A stretch of DNA of 64,000 nt from Salipaludibacillus sp. LMS25 (GTDB lineage Bacteria; Bacillota; Bacilli; Bacillales; Salisediminibacteriaceae): the NCBI RefSeq assembly GCF_024362805.1, contig NZ_CP093299.1, positions 3,070,001 through 3,134,000 of the forward strand, written 5' to 3'. The notes under the pieces are model-generated. The model did no database searches and was not told where the DNA came from. It was given only the letters and a program-made list of their open reading frames with translations. Numbering within the stretch: position 1 is the stretch's first letter; the number at the start of each line of letters is the position of its first letter. Of this stretch, positions 49,118 to 57,340 are shown one piece after another. Both the position numbers and the translations under genes were made by a program.

Positions 49118-49420
49118 ATGTTACCAATCGGATCAATTGTGTATTTAAAACAAGGAACGAGTAAACTGATGATTTTAAATAGAGGGCCCATTATAGAAGT
49201 AGAGGGCGAACAAACATGGTTTGACTATTCAGCGTGCTTTTACCCTCAAGGATTAGTGCCGGATCAAGTGCTGTATTTTAATGATGAAAACGTTGATGAA
49301 GTGGTGTTTGAAGGGTTTAAGGATACGGAAGAGGATCGTTTTCAAACGTTATATAAGAAGTGGCAAGACGAAAATGGGCAAACTATTAAACGAGGAAAAG
49401 TGACAGAGCCGTTGAAATAG
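49118..49420 (+). CDS. DUF4176 protein, copy 5
   Basis: Third intact gene for the identical 100-residue protein. Start ATG with SD GGGGGGAGGGG. The linker after it equals that behind copies 1 and 2 for 80 bases and then jumps into the LXG fragment at about 49505, marking a recombination junction. Confidence 0.85.
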   Translation: MLPIGSIVYLKQGTSKLMILNRGPIIEVEGEQTWFDYSACFYPQGLVPDQVLYFNDENVDEVVFEGFKDTEEDRFQTLYKKWQDENGQTIKRGKVTEPLK

Positions 49421-49512
49421 AATTACGCAGTCATCTACATATTGTTTTGGGAAACAGGAACCTTAAGACGTTTCTGTTTTCAGACGTTTATCAGTCATCT
49501 CAGTAGTTACGA

Positions 49513-51162
49513 AAAATTTTCCTCCACTCGTCTCTTATCGACTATCAATGTCAATTGAAAGATATAAAATCAGCCATTCAAACGTTTGAACCAGATGAGC
49601 AAGGGTTTATTGATGAAGCATTTCTTATGAATGATGTGCAACAAGGGTTTAGCAAAGTAGAAAGAAAGACTATCGAACTAACGGATGAAACAAACAGTAT
49701 TTTAGCCAGTGTTCAAGATATAGTAACGGTTAATAAAATCACGGAATCAGACGTGATGGATGGGGTCAGGCGAGGGAAACTACGGGCACAGGAGATTGTC
49801 GAACAGTTGCACCTTCTTGACGACTACGGTGCCACCCTATTAGAACAAACGAAAGACGCCTTACAAACGATGCGAACGTATCTATCAGACATTGAATCAA
49901 AGTTTCAAAGCGGTGACCTGTCTGTAACAAACTTCAACAGTGGCGCCTTACAAGGCATGGCCTCTTACAACGCCATCATGGACAGCATCACCAATGAAGA
50001 CACAGCCGACGTCGAACTAAATGCAGAAACGATCGAAGGCATGTCATTAGCTGACATCGAAAAGGCGAAAAATGCTACGTTGGAAGGGTTAAGTGACGAA
50101 GGTAAAACGCTTCTCGACTACGCTTATAACCAATTAAAAAACGGTGAAATAACAAGATTAAAAAATTTAGAGATTGTTAATGGCATGGTCAAATGGGATA
50201 AGAACCTGAATGGAGAAATGACTGAGGGAGATATTGGCTTCCTCGACTATTTGATGGAAAATTCTCAGTGGATAGGGGGGGAAGTGGGTTTCCCAGTAAT
50301 TGGTGAACTAGTTAGACGTTATGGAGAGCGAGAAAGGGCAAGAGGGACAGCGCTATTAACACGTATGATTACCGTGAGAGGGCAAAAGTTCTCATCTTTT
50401 GGGCAATGGCTCGGTAAATGGGGCGGGATTGGATTGTCGGGAGTTGGTGCTGCCTTCGGTTTCCACGATGATGTGACAAATCATGATAAGACTTATGGAG
50501 AGGCATTTGTACATAATGTAGCAGTAGTTGGAGCAGGCTTTATACCTGCTATTGCAGTTGCGGCAGTCGGTGTTACTCCTGTAGGATGGGCAGCGGTCGG
50601 AGTGTCGGCAGCTGGGGTTTTAGCAGCAGCCGGGTTTAACTACCTTTATCAAACGAATTGGTTGGGAATTCAAGATGGTTTGGATGCTATTGGAAGAGGT
50701 CTTGATTCTATGTGTAAAAGTGTATGGAATTTTGCCAAAAACCCAGGTGAAGCGATTCAAAATGGTGCTAATGCAGTTAATGAACAAATAGATAATGCAA
50801 GTGTCTATGTTCAAAATACTGCAGATAATGCAAACGACGCCGTTCAATCAGGCGTGAATACAGCTAAACAAATTGTAGAGGGATTAGGGCAAATGGCACA
50901 ACAACATACAGGTTTTGTTGGAGATGCGGCTATTGAAATGGGGGTATATGCAGCAGGAGAGGCAATAGAATATGTGGGGAATGAATTACAAAATGGTATC
51001 GCCACTGCAAATGAGGTGGCTCAAGCAGGATTAGACTTTGCAAGCGAAACAGTGTATCGAGTTGGGGAAGCTGCAAGTAGTGCTGGTGAGGCAGTTAAAG
51101 ATGGAATCAGTGCGCTAAATCCTATGAATTGGAGTTGGGAAAAACAATGCCCTCTGAAATAA
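49513..51162 (+). pseudogene. 5'-truncated second LXG toxin with a different C-terminus (silent cassette)
   Basis: Homology to the first LXG gene starts abruptly at about 49513, corresponding to its residue 71 (IFLHSSLIDYQ). No start codon with SD exists; the first possible start is a TTG at 49555. The frame is open for over 530 codons. The head/linker is almost identical to the first toxin up to LEGLSDEG (about 50100), then a distinct C-terminus follows: glycine-rich hydrophobic helices (GGIGLSGVGAAFGF, AVAAVGVTPVGWAAVGVSAA), LGIQDGLD, and several amphipathic repeats (NTADNANDAVQSGVNTAKQ). It ends NPMNWSWEKQCPLK, overlapping the next immunity gene by 16 bases. Best read as an orphan C-terminal cassette that could recombine into the first gene. 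Confidence 0.72.
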
Positions 51163-51785
51163 AAATGGTGAAAAAGAAATTAAGATATAGAGTTGTCACA
51201 ATTAATGGAGACCACTATTTGATTGATATAGGGTATCCTTTCTGGAAAGGGCTACTCCCTTATGGTTTTTGGTTATTTCCACAAACGGGATTTAGACTTA
51301 AGGATGAAAAGGTACTAAATGACTTGGAGGTAGCGAAGAACGAGGGAAGCGGAAAAGTAACTACTTTAACTGGGATAGGTGTGGGGTTATCATTTTTTCT
51401 TAGGCCGATTATGGATCACCTTAATATGCCAACATCAAGAATACTTAATGGTGTGATACTTCTTTTTGCGTTAACAGTTATTTTGTTTAGCCATCTTTAT
51501 TACAACAGGATAAATAAAGAGAATTTGACTCAAATACTTGATGTAAAACAATTAAAAACTGAAAAACTAGTTATAAGGCCAAAATCTATCTCACACTTTG
51601 TTATTTATACATTTTTATACACAGTAATCGTCGGCCTTTCTATATTGTTTTTTACGGGATTTATTGAAAGTGGCAATATCATATTGTTGTTATGTTGTAT
51701 GTCTTTCTTTTATTTGATACTCTTATGTGGCGCAATCATGGTTGCGCCACATAAAACATACGGCAAGCTTGCGAATACAAACTAG
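51147..51785 (+). CDS. Five-TM putative immunity protein, array member 14 (group B, partner of second LXG)
   Basis: 212 residues, MPSEIKMVKKKLRYRVVTIN, starting inside the end of the second LXG frame. Group-B features (GFWLFPQTGFRLKDEKVL, IRPKS, KTYGKLANTN) with its own middle and C-terminus. By position the cognate immunity protein of the second toxin C-terminus, mirroring the first LXG/immunity pair. Confidence 0.8.
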   Translation: MPSEIKMVKKKLRYRVVTINGDHYLIDIGYPFWKGLLPYGFWLFPQTGFRLKDEKVLNDLEVAKNEGSGKVTTLTGIGVGLSFFLRPIMDHLNMPTSRILNGVILLFALTVILFSHLYYNRINKENLTQILDVKQLKTEKLVIRPKSISHFVIYTFLYTVIVGLSILFFTGFIESGNIILLLCCMSFFYLILLCGAIMVAPHKTYGKLANTN

Positions 51786-51852
51786 GTAACGATTCGTGTG
51801 GAGTGTCACTATCTTAGAATAGAAAAAGAGAGTAATGATAGGGGATGAAACA

Positions 51853-52020
51853 ATGACGGCAGAAATAAAAAAGTGGGAAAAAACATACGATATAGAATGG
51901 TCGAATGTGGCGGAAAGTCCTATTTACTTGATGTTACAGTTTTTTGGGAAAATGTTATTTCCTTTCGCTTTTTCGTTATTCCTGACTCACCTTTCATCCG
52001 TTAACAAAGAGCGACTATAA
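51853..52020 (+). pseudogene. Fragment of a five-TM immunity gene, array member 15
   Basis: Starts MTAEIKKWEKTYDIEW and matches member 11 at DNA level (ATAAAAAAGTGGGAAAAAAC; CTATTTACTTGATGTTACAG), but small indels shift the frame and it ends after the first TM region. The remaining three quarters are deleted. Confidence 0.75.
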
Positions 52021-52048
52021 TAAATTTAAACTTAACAGAGGATATGTT

Positions 52049-52702
52049 ATGAATGCACAAATTCAACAAGTAAATAAAAATTTTAGGTATCGACTCATCA
52101 CGTTAAATGGACACCACTATTTCTTTGATATAGAAACACCTGTGTGGAAAGCGCTTATCCCTTTTGCTTTTTGGTTATTTCCACATACGGTTTATAAATG
52201 TGATGATGAAAAACTGTTGACAGACATTCAAGCACCCCTGGAACAAAAAGCTAAAATAAATACGATCGTAATGGGGTGCATAGTCTTTATTTTATGGAAA
52301 AGCATCGACAGTGTATTAGATTACTTTAATTTGAATGTGTCATTAGTCACGACGATAGTCATTCTATTGATAGCCACTGTTGTTGTAGGAATTTGTCGTT
52401 GTTATATAAGTAGTAGGTACAAACGCAAGTTTCATAGGCAAGTTAACCTCAGAGAATTGCCGACTGAAAAGATAATGATTAGGCCTATATCAAAAAAGAT
52501 TGTTCTTTTTTCTTCTCTAGTCTATATGATGTTTCTTGTAGGTACCATAAGTTTCTTTGGAATAGTACTACATTCCCCTAATATAATATATATACTGTTT
52601 GCAATGCTTTTTTTGATGTTTTATTCAATTAGTCATTTGGTGCTTGTAATGCCTAATAAAACGTATGGAATACTTGTGAAGGGGAAGGAAATGAATAGGT
52701 GA
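52049..52702 (+). CDS. Five-TM putative immunity protein, array member 16 (group D)
   Basis: 217 residues, MNAQIQQVNKNFRYRLITLN, SD AGAGGA. Contains VWKALIPFAFWLFPHTVYKC, IRPIS and NKTYGILVKGKEMNR. The most divergent intact member, closing the array. Confidence 0.8.
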   Translation: MNAQIQQVNKNFRYRLITLNGHHYFFDIETPVWKALIPFAFWLFPHTVYKCDDEKLLTDIQAPLEQKAKINTIVMGCIVFILWKSIDSVLDYFNLNVSLVTTIVILLIATVVVGICRCYISSRYKRKFHRQVNLRELPTEKIMIRPISKKIVLFSSLVYMMFLVGTISFFGIVLHSPNIIYILFAMLFLMFYSISHLVLVMPNKTYGILVKGKEMNR

Positions 52703-53219
52703 GAGAGGGAAGTGACTGAGTTATCAAAGATGACTAACCAAACAACAAAGGTTACTTGAAAAGCCTCAAAGGGCGTTATCTGAATCGAACGCTTAAAAGT
52801 CTCTCTTGACCTAATGGGTGTGCTTTTAGGAAATAATCAACCTCCACGGTCCAGTTGCCGTGTAGTTAAAGACGGTTGGTTATAACCCACTCAAACGCGG
52901 AGGGGAAACTTTTAATTAGGTGGCGTCGAGACACCACCTGATTTCTCAAGGTTTCAGCTTGCTGAAACGAGGTCGTCATAGCGGAGAGTGCAAATAACGC
53001 TGCCCACGTGATTGTCCTTATAATAAGGGATCAGTGGGCAGCAAATTTATAACTCAAACTGCTATGATCACGCCGCCTAAAACGTCACGCTTTTAGCAGT
53101 TTAAGCGCTATAATAAGTATCGAATGAAGCGCTATTAAGGCAATGCTTCAGCACTTAAGATACGATTTGATGAAAAAAGAGACCGTTGTTGAGTGACTTG
53201 CCTGAAAAGGAGCCGTCTA
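52703..53219. other. Intergenic stretch closing the array
   Basis: Holds a repeat family C copy (52911-52975) and a long hairpin CTGCCCAC ... GTGGGCAG (about 53001-53041) whose inside resembles repeat family A. Probably includes the end of the array transcript. No gene seen. Confidence 0.5.
52911..52975. repeat. Intergenic repeat family C, copy 3
   Basis: AGGTGG ... CCACCT around CGTCGAGACA, then ATTTCTCAAGG and the perfect hairpin GTTTCAGC-TT-GCTGAAAC. Confidence 0.65.
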
Positions 53220-54089
53220 TTAAGGGCATGTTTTTTTAATGAACGAATGGATGAAATGAGACACACCGTTTTCAGTATTAGATAACGTTACAGTGGCAGC
53301 CGCTTGTTTAATTTCTACTGGAGCATTTCCCATGGCGGCACTGTGTCCTGCTATTTTTAACATGGATAAATCATTAAAACTGTCGCCCACTGCGGCCGTA
53401 TCAGCTAGCTGAATGGCTAATTTTTTGGCGAGAATGTCGAGAGCAATGCCTTTAGCAGCCTTTTCGTGCTCCAATTCAAAATTATGCTTAGCTGATTTTA
53501 CAAGAGTAAGACCTGGATAATCAGAAAAATGGTGCCACCCTTCTAACAATTTATCCTCCTCTAATGAAAAGGCGAGGATGTTATAAACGGTAATGTTATC
53601 ATTGGCAATGGTGTCGTAGCTGTCGATTTGCACGAAACCCGTCTGGCTAAATTGTCCTTGAATAATCTCCTCGAAAAAAGCCGTATCAATGTTAGGGTCA
53701 GCGGATGTTAAGCGATCAAGTTCAATGTCTAATAGTTGGCGTCCGTTTAAAGGGGTAAGAATGGAATCTTTAGAAAAAACCTCATAATAAAAGTCATGCT
53801 GCTCTAACCACTGTAAAATTGTTAAGGCGTCCTTTTTCTCCATAGGGACATGATGGAAAAGATCGCCTGACGGAGTATGAATGCAAGCGCCATTAGCGCT
53901 AATCACCCATGTTTTCAAGCCAGTATGTGCAAAAATAGCCTGAACATCAAAGTAAGCTCTTCCCGTTGCTATGACTACTTCAATTCCTTGTGACTGGGCC
54001 AGTTTAATCGCATGGAGATTTTCATCGCTCAGCTGCTTTTTTTCATTAAGTAACGTGCCATCTAAATCAATCGCCATCATTTTAGTCAT
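53220..54089 (-). CDS. Cof-type HAD-IIB phosphatase
   Basis: Phosphatase acting on a sugar phosphate or similar metabolite, 289 residues. Motif I DLDGTLL with nucleophile D8, motif II VIATGRAY, C2 cap domain (about 85-190), motif III Lys in VKSAKHNFELEHEKAAKGIA and motif IV VGDSFNDLSML. The start ATG follows the DeoR gene's TAA without a gap, with AGGAGATGATTAA as SD, so both form an operon. DeoR-HAD pairs usually serve sugar-phosphate detoxification or catabolism; no sugar gene is adjacent here. Confidence 0.92.
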   Translation of the reverse strand: MTKMMAIDLDGTLLNEKKQLSDENLHAIKLAQSQGIEVVIATGRAYFDVQAIFAHTGLKTWVISANGACIHTPSGDLFHHVPMEKKDALTILQWLEQHDFYYEVFSKDSILTPLNGRQLLDIELDRLTSADPNIDTAFFEEIIQGQFSQTGFVQIDSYDTIANDNITVYNILAFSLEEDKLLEGWHHFSDYPGLTLVKSAKHNFELEHEKAAKGIALDILAKKLAIQLADTAAVGDSFNDLSMLKIAGHSAAMGNAPVEIKQAAATVTLSNTENGVSHFIHSFIKKTCP

Positions 54090-54866
54090 TTAATCATCTC
54101 CTGTATGCTCTTCGTCGACTGTCAGTAATTCAACATTATGCTGTTTTAATAACTGGCGAAAAGGTTTAGGGGGAATTTTATCAGTAATAAGTAAGTCAGC
54201 TTCAGATAAATGGGCGTATTTGAAGAAATCGGTATTACCGAGCTTAGTATGGTCAGCTAATACAATCACTTGCTTAGCTTGTTGCATCATTTTACGCATA
54301 ACAACACCATCTTCTTCATGTGCGATCGTAAGCCCCTCTTCCGACATACCTAAAACGCCAAGAAATGCTTTGTCCGCATAGTAATCAGATAGTTTTTCAA
54401 CGACAGAGGAACCGTATAAGAAGCGGTGATCTTTTTCTAAGGTGCCGCCTAGAAGTTGAATATTAATTTTATTTTTGTTAGAGAGTACGTCTGCTTGATT
54501 AATCGAGTTCGTAATGATCGTACAATTGACATTGGCTATCTGTTCCGCACATGCTTGAACCGTCGTTGACGTATCTAAAATGACCCGATCCCCTTCATAA
54601 ATGAGAGAAGCGGCTAATTTCCCTATTTTCTTTTTTTCTTCAGATACGGTTTCAAGCCGACTTGAATACGGTTTCACTTCCACATGGGAAGGAAGAAGCG
54701 CCCCTCCACGGGTGCGAACGATGGATCTTTCCTCTTCTAGCTTCACAAGGTCCCGGCGTGCTGTATCTCTTGAGACATCGAACAGGGTACAAATTTGTTC
54801 CACAGAAATGCGTTTAGACTGTTTAAGGTGTGAAATTATGGCGGCGAGACGTTCTTCTTGATACAT
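54090..54866 (-). CDS. DeoR/GlpR-family transcriptional repressor
   Basis: 258 residues. N-terminal winged helix (RISVEQICTLFDVSRDTARR, DLVKLEEERSIVRTRGGALL), then the DeoR sensor domain binding phosphosugars (about 75-235: DRVILDTSTTVQACAEQI, LLGGTLEKDHRFLYGS, KAFLGVLG, VIVLADHTKLG). Upstream gene of the HAD operon, which it most likely represses until a sugar phosphate accumulates. SD is weak (CAGGTGACTAC). Confidence 0.93.
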   Translation of the reverse strand: MYQEERLAAIISHLKQSKRISVEQICTLFDVSRDTARRDLVKLEEERSIVRTRGGALLPSHVEVKPYSSRLETVSEEKKKIGKLAASLIYEGDRVILDTSTTVQACAEQIANVNCTIITNSINQADVLSNKNKINIQLLGGTLEKDHRFLYGSSVVEKLSDYYADKAFLGVLGMSEEGLTIAHEEDGVVMRKMMQQAKQVIVLADHTKLGNTDFFKYAHLSEADLLITDKIPPKPFRQLLKQHNVELLTVDEEHTGDD

Positions 54867-55396
54867 GTAGTCACCTGCCTTAAGTGTTTTTAAGGTATTT
54901 GATGCATGTTAAATAGTAAATATGCTTTATAGTAAGTAATTTAACATAAAAATTCATAAAAATCAAGTATTAATAATTTATCGTAAGTACTTGTAAGTGT
55001 AATGGTCATTTATTATGTGTTTTACTTAAGCGAAAGTTCAGCGTGAAGGATTTAGCGTGATGGGGACTATGAGCTTCTATAGTGTTTAAAAGGGGCTAAA
55101 AAAAGGAGTATAAAGGTGTAAAAGACAGGTTAGTATTGCTATAGTTCTAAAAGGTGCCATGTTTAAAATTAAGTTTATTATTTGACAGCTAGTCATTTAA
55201 ATGTTAAGGCCTCCGGTTTAATCAAAACCAGAGGCAATTTTTTTATCACAGATAACCAACCGTCCGCAAACCTCCCGGCTCAAAAAAGAGAGGAGAGTTC
55301 ATCTATTTAGGCAGGATAGCGGACCTGATTCATTCAACGATCAATCAGTGGGGGATGAAGGAAAACGCCCACTGATTGAAGCTTAGCTTTATTGAG
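54867..55396. other. Intergenic region with promoter side of deoR and repeat family A
   Basis: The first 150 bases are AT-rich and carry the deoR promoter. From about 55200 to 55390 a full-length repeat family A copy runs up to the stop of the next gene. No gene seen. Confidence 0.55.
55245..55391. repeat. Intergenic repeat family A, copy 6 (full length)
   Basis: Begins TTATCACAGATAACC and CGTCCG, continues AAAAAGAGAGGAGAG, CCTGATTCATTCAACGA and ends with the hairpin CAATCAGTGGG ... CCCACTGATTG (55342-55378) and AAGCTTAGCTTTATTGA. It touches the stop of the gene on its right. Confidence 0.8.
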
Positions 55397-56866
55397 TTAT
55401 GGTAAGTACTGGTCTGCCGTACCAGGTGCCACAAGACCTTCAGCTTCTAAAGCCAGTACTTCTAAGTAAAACTCTGTTTCATCCATTTCGTCATCTTCAG
55501 CTGTGATTTCTCCAGCTTCAATAGCTGCAAAAAGGGCTAGATCGTCGTCCGTGAGTTCATAGTCTTGATAAGACGTGTCGTCGTTTTCATCAGGTGATGC
55601 TGGTGTTTCTTCTGGAGTCATGATGCCTTCAAACACCTCATAATTCTCTATCATATACCACGCTGTGTGTTTTTCAATTAAACTCCCGGCTTCTTCCACA
55701 TCAAATTCTTCTCGATCTTGACCGTAGAAAGAAAATTCAGCGTCTTCACTGTACATAAATTCGATAGATATTGCCATGACGGTTGATATACTCATTTCTG
55801 ACTTTGAATGTTGACTTTCTGAGTTATTTAATTCAAGCTCCATATCACTTGTTATAGACGTAATTTTATTATCTTTGATATAAAATCCTAAATTAACGTC
55901 TCCTGTCAGTTCCTTTTTGCCTCTATCAAATTCCTCTTCTAGTTCTTCAACCTGATCCTGAAACTCCTTTTTAATATCTTTTATTTTTTTATTTGACTGT
56001 TCTTCACCTATATTGTAGAATTTCTCCAACATATCGTCATCATGTTCAATTTCTTTCATGGCATATGCGAATGCATCTAGTAAGTCATGTACATCTGTTG
56101 ATAAATAAATCCAATTATCTTCTTCTGTAATAAAATTGTCAGCTTCATCTGAATTCAAATCTTCAAACATTTTAATTATGATAAATTTAGTCAGTTCTTT
56201 GTAATCTTCTGAATGCTCAGAGCTAAATAAACACGTGTCTAAATCATATGAATCTGTTACTTGTTTTTCACTTAGGATATCCTCTATAAGCGGTGTAATA
56301 ACGTCAGTAAATTCTTCAACAGCCCATTCTGCAGAGTAAGTGCCATCATTCAATAAAGCGAGAGTTTCCTCAGCTTCAGGAATATGTGGAATAATATGAT
56401 GAGCAGTAGTCTCAATAAAGTCTTCACTGAAATCCACATAAGGATCAAGGTCAAACGCTATTTCTTCAGCTTCCTCATCGATATAAAATCTAAATGGAAT
56501 TTGCAAGGAAATGGGACTGCCTTGAATATCACCTGACACACCGTAGTTTATCCCAGCTTCAATAACCTTGTTTTCTCTATCAATAATAACGGAACTTGTA
56601 CCCGTTATATTTTCCATAACGTCTTTAAAAATATCAAAATATTCGGCTTCTTCACCAGGAATGTCCATGTCTTCCGCCGTGAAGTCAAAATCGGAAGCTA
56701 CAGAAAAATCACTGTTCATTTGAATGACCTCTTCTTCAAGAAGGTTTTCAAACGCTTTTGCCAGTTTTGCTTCCGGTGAGGTTGTAAGCGAGTATGCAAA
56801 AACGCCGCCAGCCATTACAATTCCTAATACAAGAATACTTAATACAAACTTTCCTTTTCCAGTCAT
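55397..56866 (-). CDS. Acidic membrane-anchored protein, tandem paralogue 1
   Basis: 489 residues from the ATG at 56866 (SD AAGGTGG; a TTG three codons earlier lies against the SD). Residues 6-26 are an uncleaved signal or anchor (FVLSILVLGIVMAGGVFAYS); the rest is probably outside and very acidic. Order: SLTTSPEAKLAKAFENLLEE, a conserved N-terminal domain (about 50-190), a variable middle with a coiled coil (IKKEFQDQVEELEEEFDRGK), FSFYGQDREEFDVEE and a C-terminal acidic helical segment (LFAAIEAGEITAEDDEMDE, VLALEAEGLVAPGTADQYLP) with a SHOCT-like look. I do not recognise a named function. High acidity fits a salt- or pH-exposed surface protein. Confidence 0.82.
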   Translation of the reverse strand: MTGKGKFVLSILVLGIVMAGGVFAYSLTTSPEAKLAKAFENLLEEEVIQMNSDFSVASDFDFTAEDMDIPGEEAEYFDIFKDVMENITGTSSVIIDRENKVIEAGINYGVSGDIQGSPISLQIPFRFYIDEEAEEIAFDLDPYVDFSEDFIETTAHHIIPHIPEAEETLALLNDGTYSAEWAVEEFTDVITPLIEDILSEKQVTDSYDLDTCLFSSEHSEDYKELTKFIIIKMFEDLNSDEADNFITEEDNWIYLSTDVHDLLDAFAYAMKEIEHDDDMLEKFYNIGEEQSNKKIKDIKKEFQDQVEELEEEFDRGKKELTGDVNLGFYIKDNKITSITSDMELELNNSESQHSKSEMSISTVMAISIEFMYSEDAEFSFYGQDREEFDVEEAGSLIEKHTAWYMIENYEVFEGIMTPEETPASPDENDDTSYQDYELTDDDLALFAAIEAGEITAEDDEMDETEFYLEVLALEAEGLVAPGTADQYLP

Positions 56867-57340
56867 GAGATACAAGCCACCTTATCTGTAAAAATAGTAT
56901 AAAATCGCCATACTATTATCGCATAATTTGACTAGTTACAAAGTTTCTTTTTTTAGCAGGAATATTGTCATAAAAATGCCTTGTTACATATCATTTGGCG
57001 TCTTAATTTGTGAAATTAGTATAAAAAATAAGAAATAAGCCTGTATAACATAAAGATTTAAATGATTTTCCGTTAAAAAACACAATTTACGACAAAAATA
57101 GATATTGTTGAAGAATGTTTGTAGGTTCTAATACCTATTGGGTACCTTGTGAATATTAGAAAGAAGGATATCTTCTACATCATCACAGATAACCGTCCGA
57201 AAAACTTCGGCGGGAAAAAGAGAGGAGAGAGAAATCTATTTAGTCGGGAAATAACGGACGCTAATGCCCTGATTCACTCACCTACCAATCAGTGGGAGAA
57301 GAATGAAAACGCCCACTGATTGAAGCTTAGCTTTATTGAG
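56867..57340. other. Intergenic promoter region and repeat between paralogues 1 and 2
   Basis: Bases 56867-57150 are nearly identical to those upstream of paralogues 2 and 3, so promoter and leader were duplicated with the gene. Bases 57180-57330 are a repeat family A copy. Confidence 0.65.
57180..57336. repeat. Intergenic repeat family A, copy 7 (full length)
   Basis: CATCACAGATAACCGTCCG, AAAAAGAGAGGAGAGAGAAA, GCCCTGATTCACTCACCTAC and hairpin CAATCAGTGGG ... CCCACTGATTG (57286-57322), ending at the stop of paralogue 2. Confidence 0.8.

Noticed and set aside
34539..52702. Possible type VII secretion core (EssB/EssC, YukD) within the toxin locus
   Set aside because: None of the frames carries an FtsK-like ATPase, ubiquitin-like or EssB-like protein; only substrates, partners and putative immunity genes are present.
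34539..52702. Prophage or transposon origin of the array
   Set aside because: No integrase, transposase, phage structural gene or flanking att-like repeat seen.
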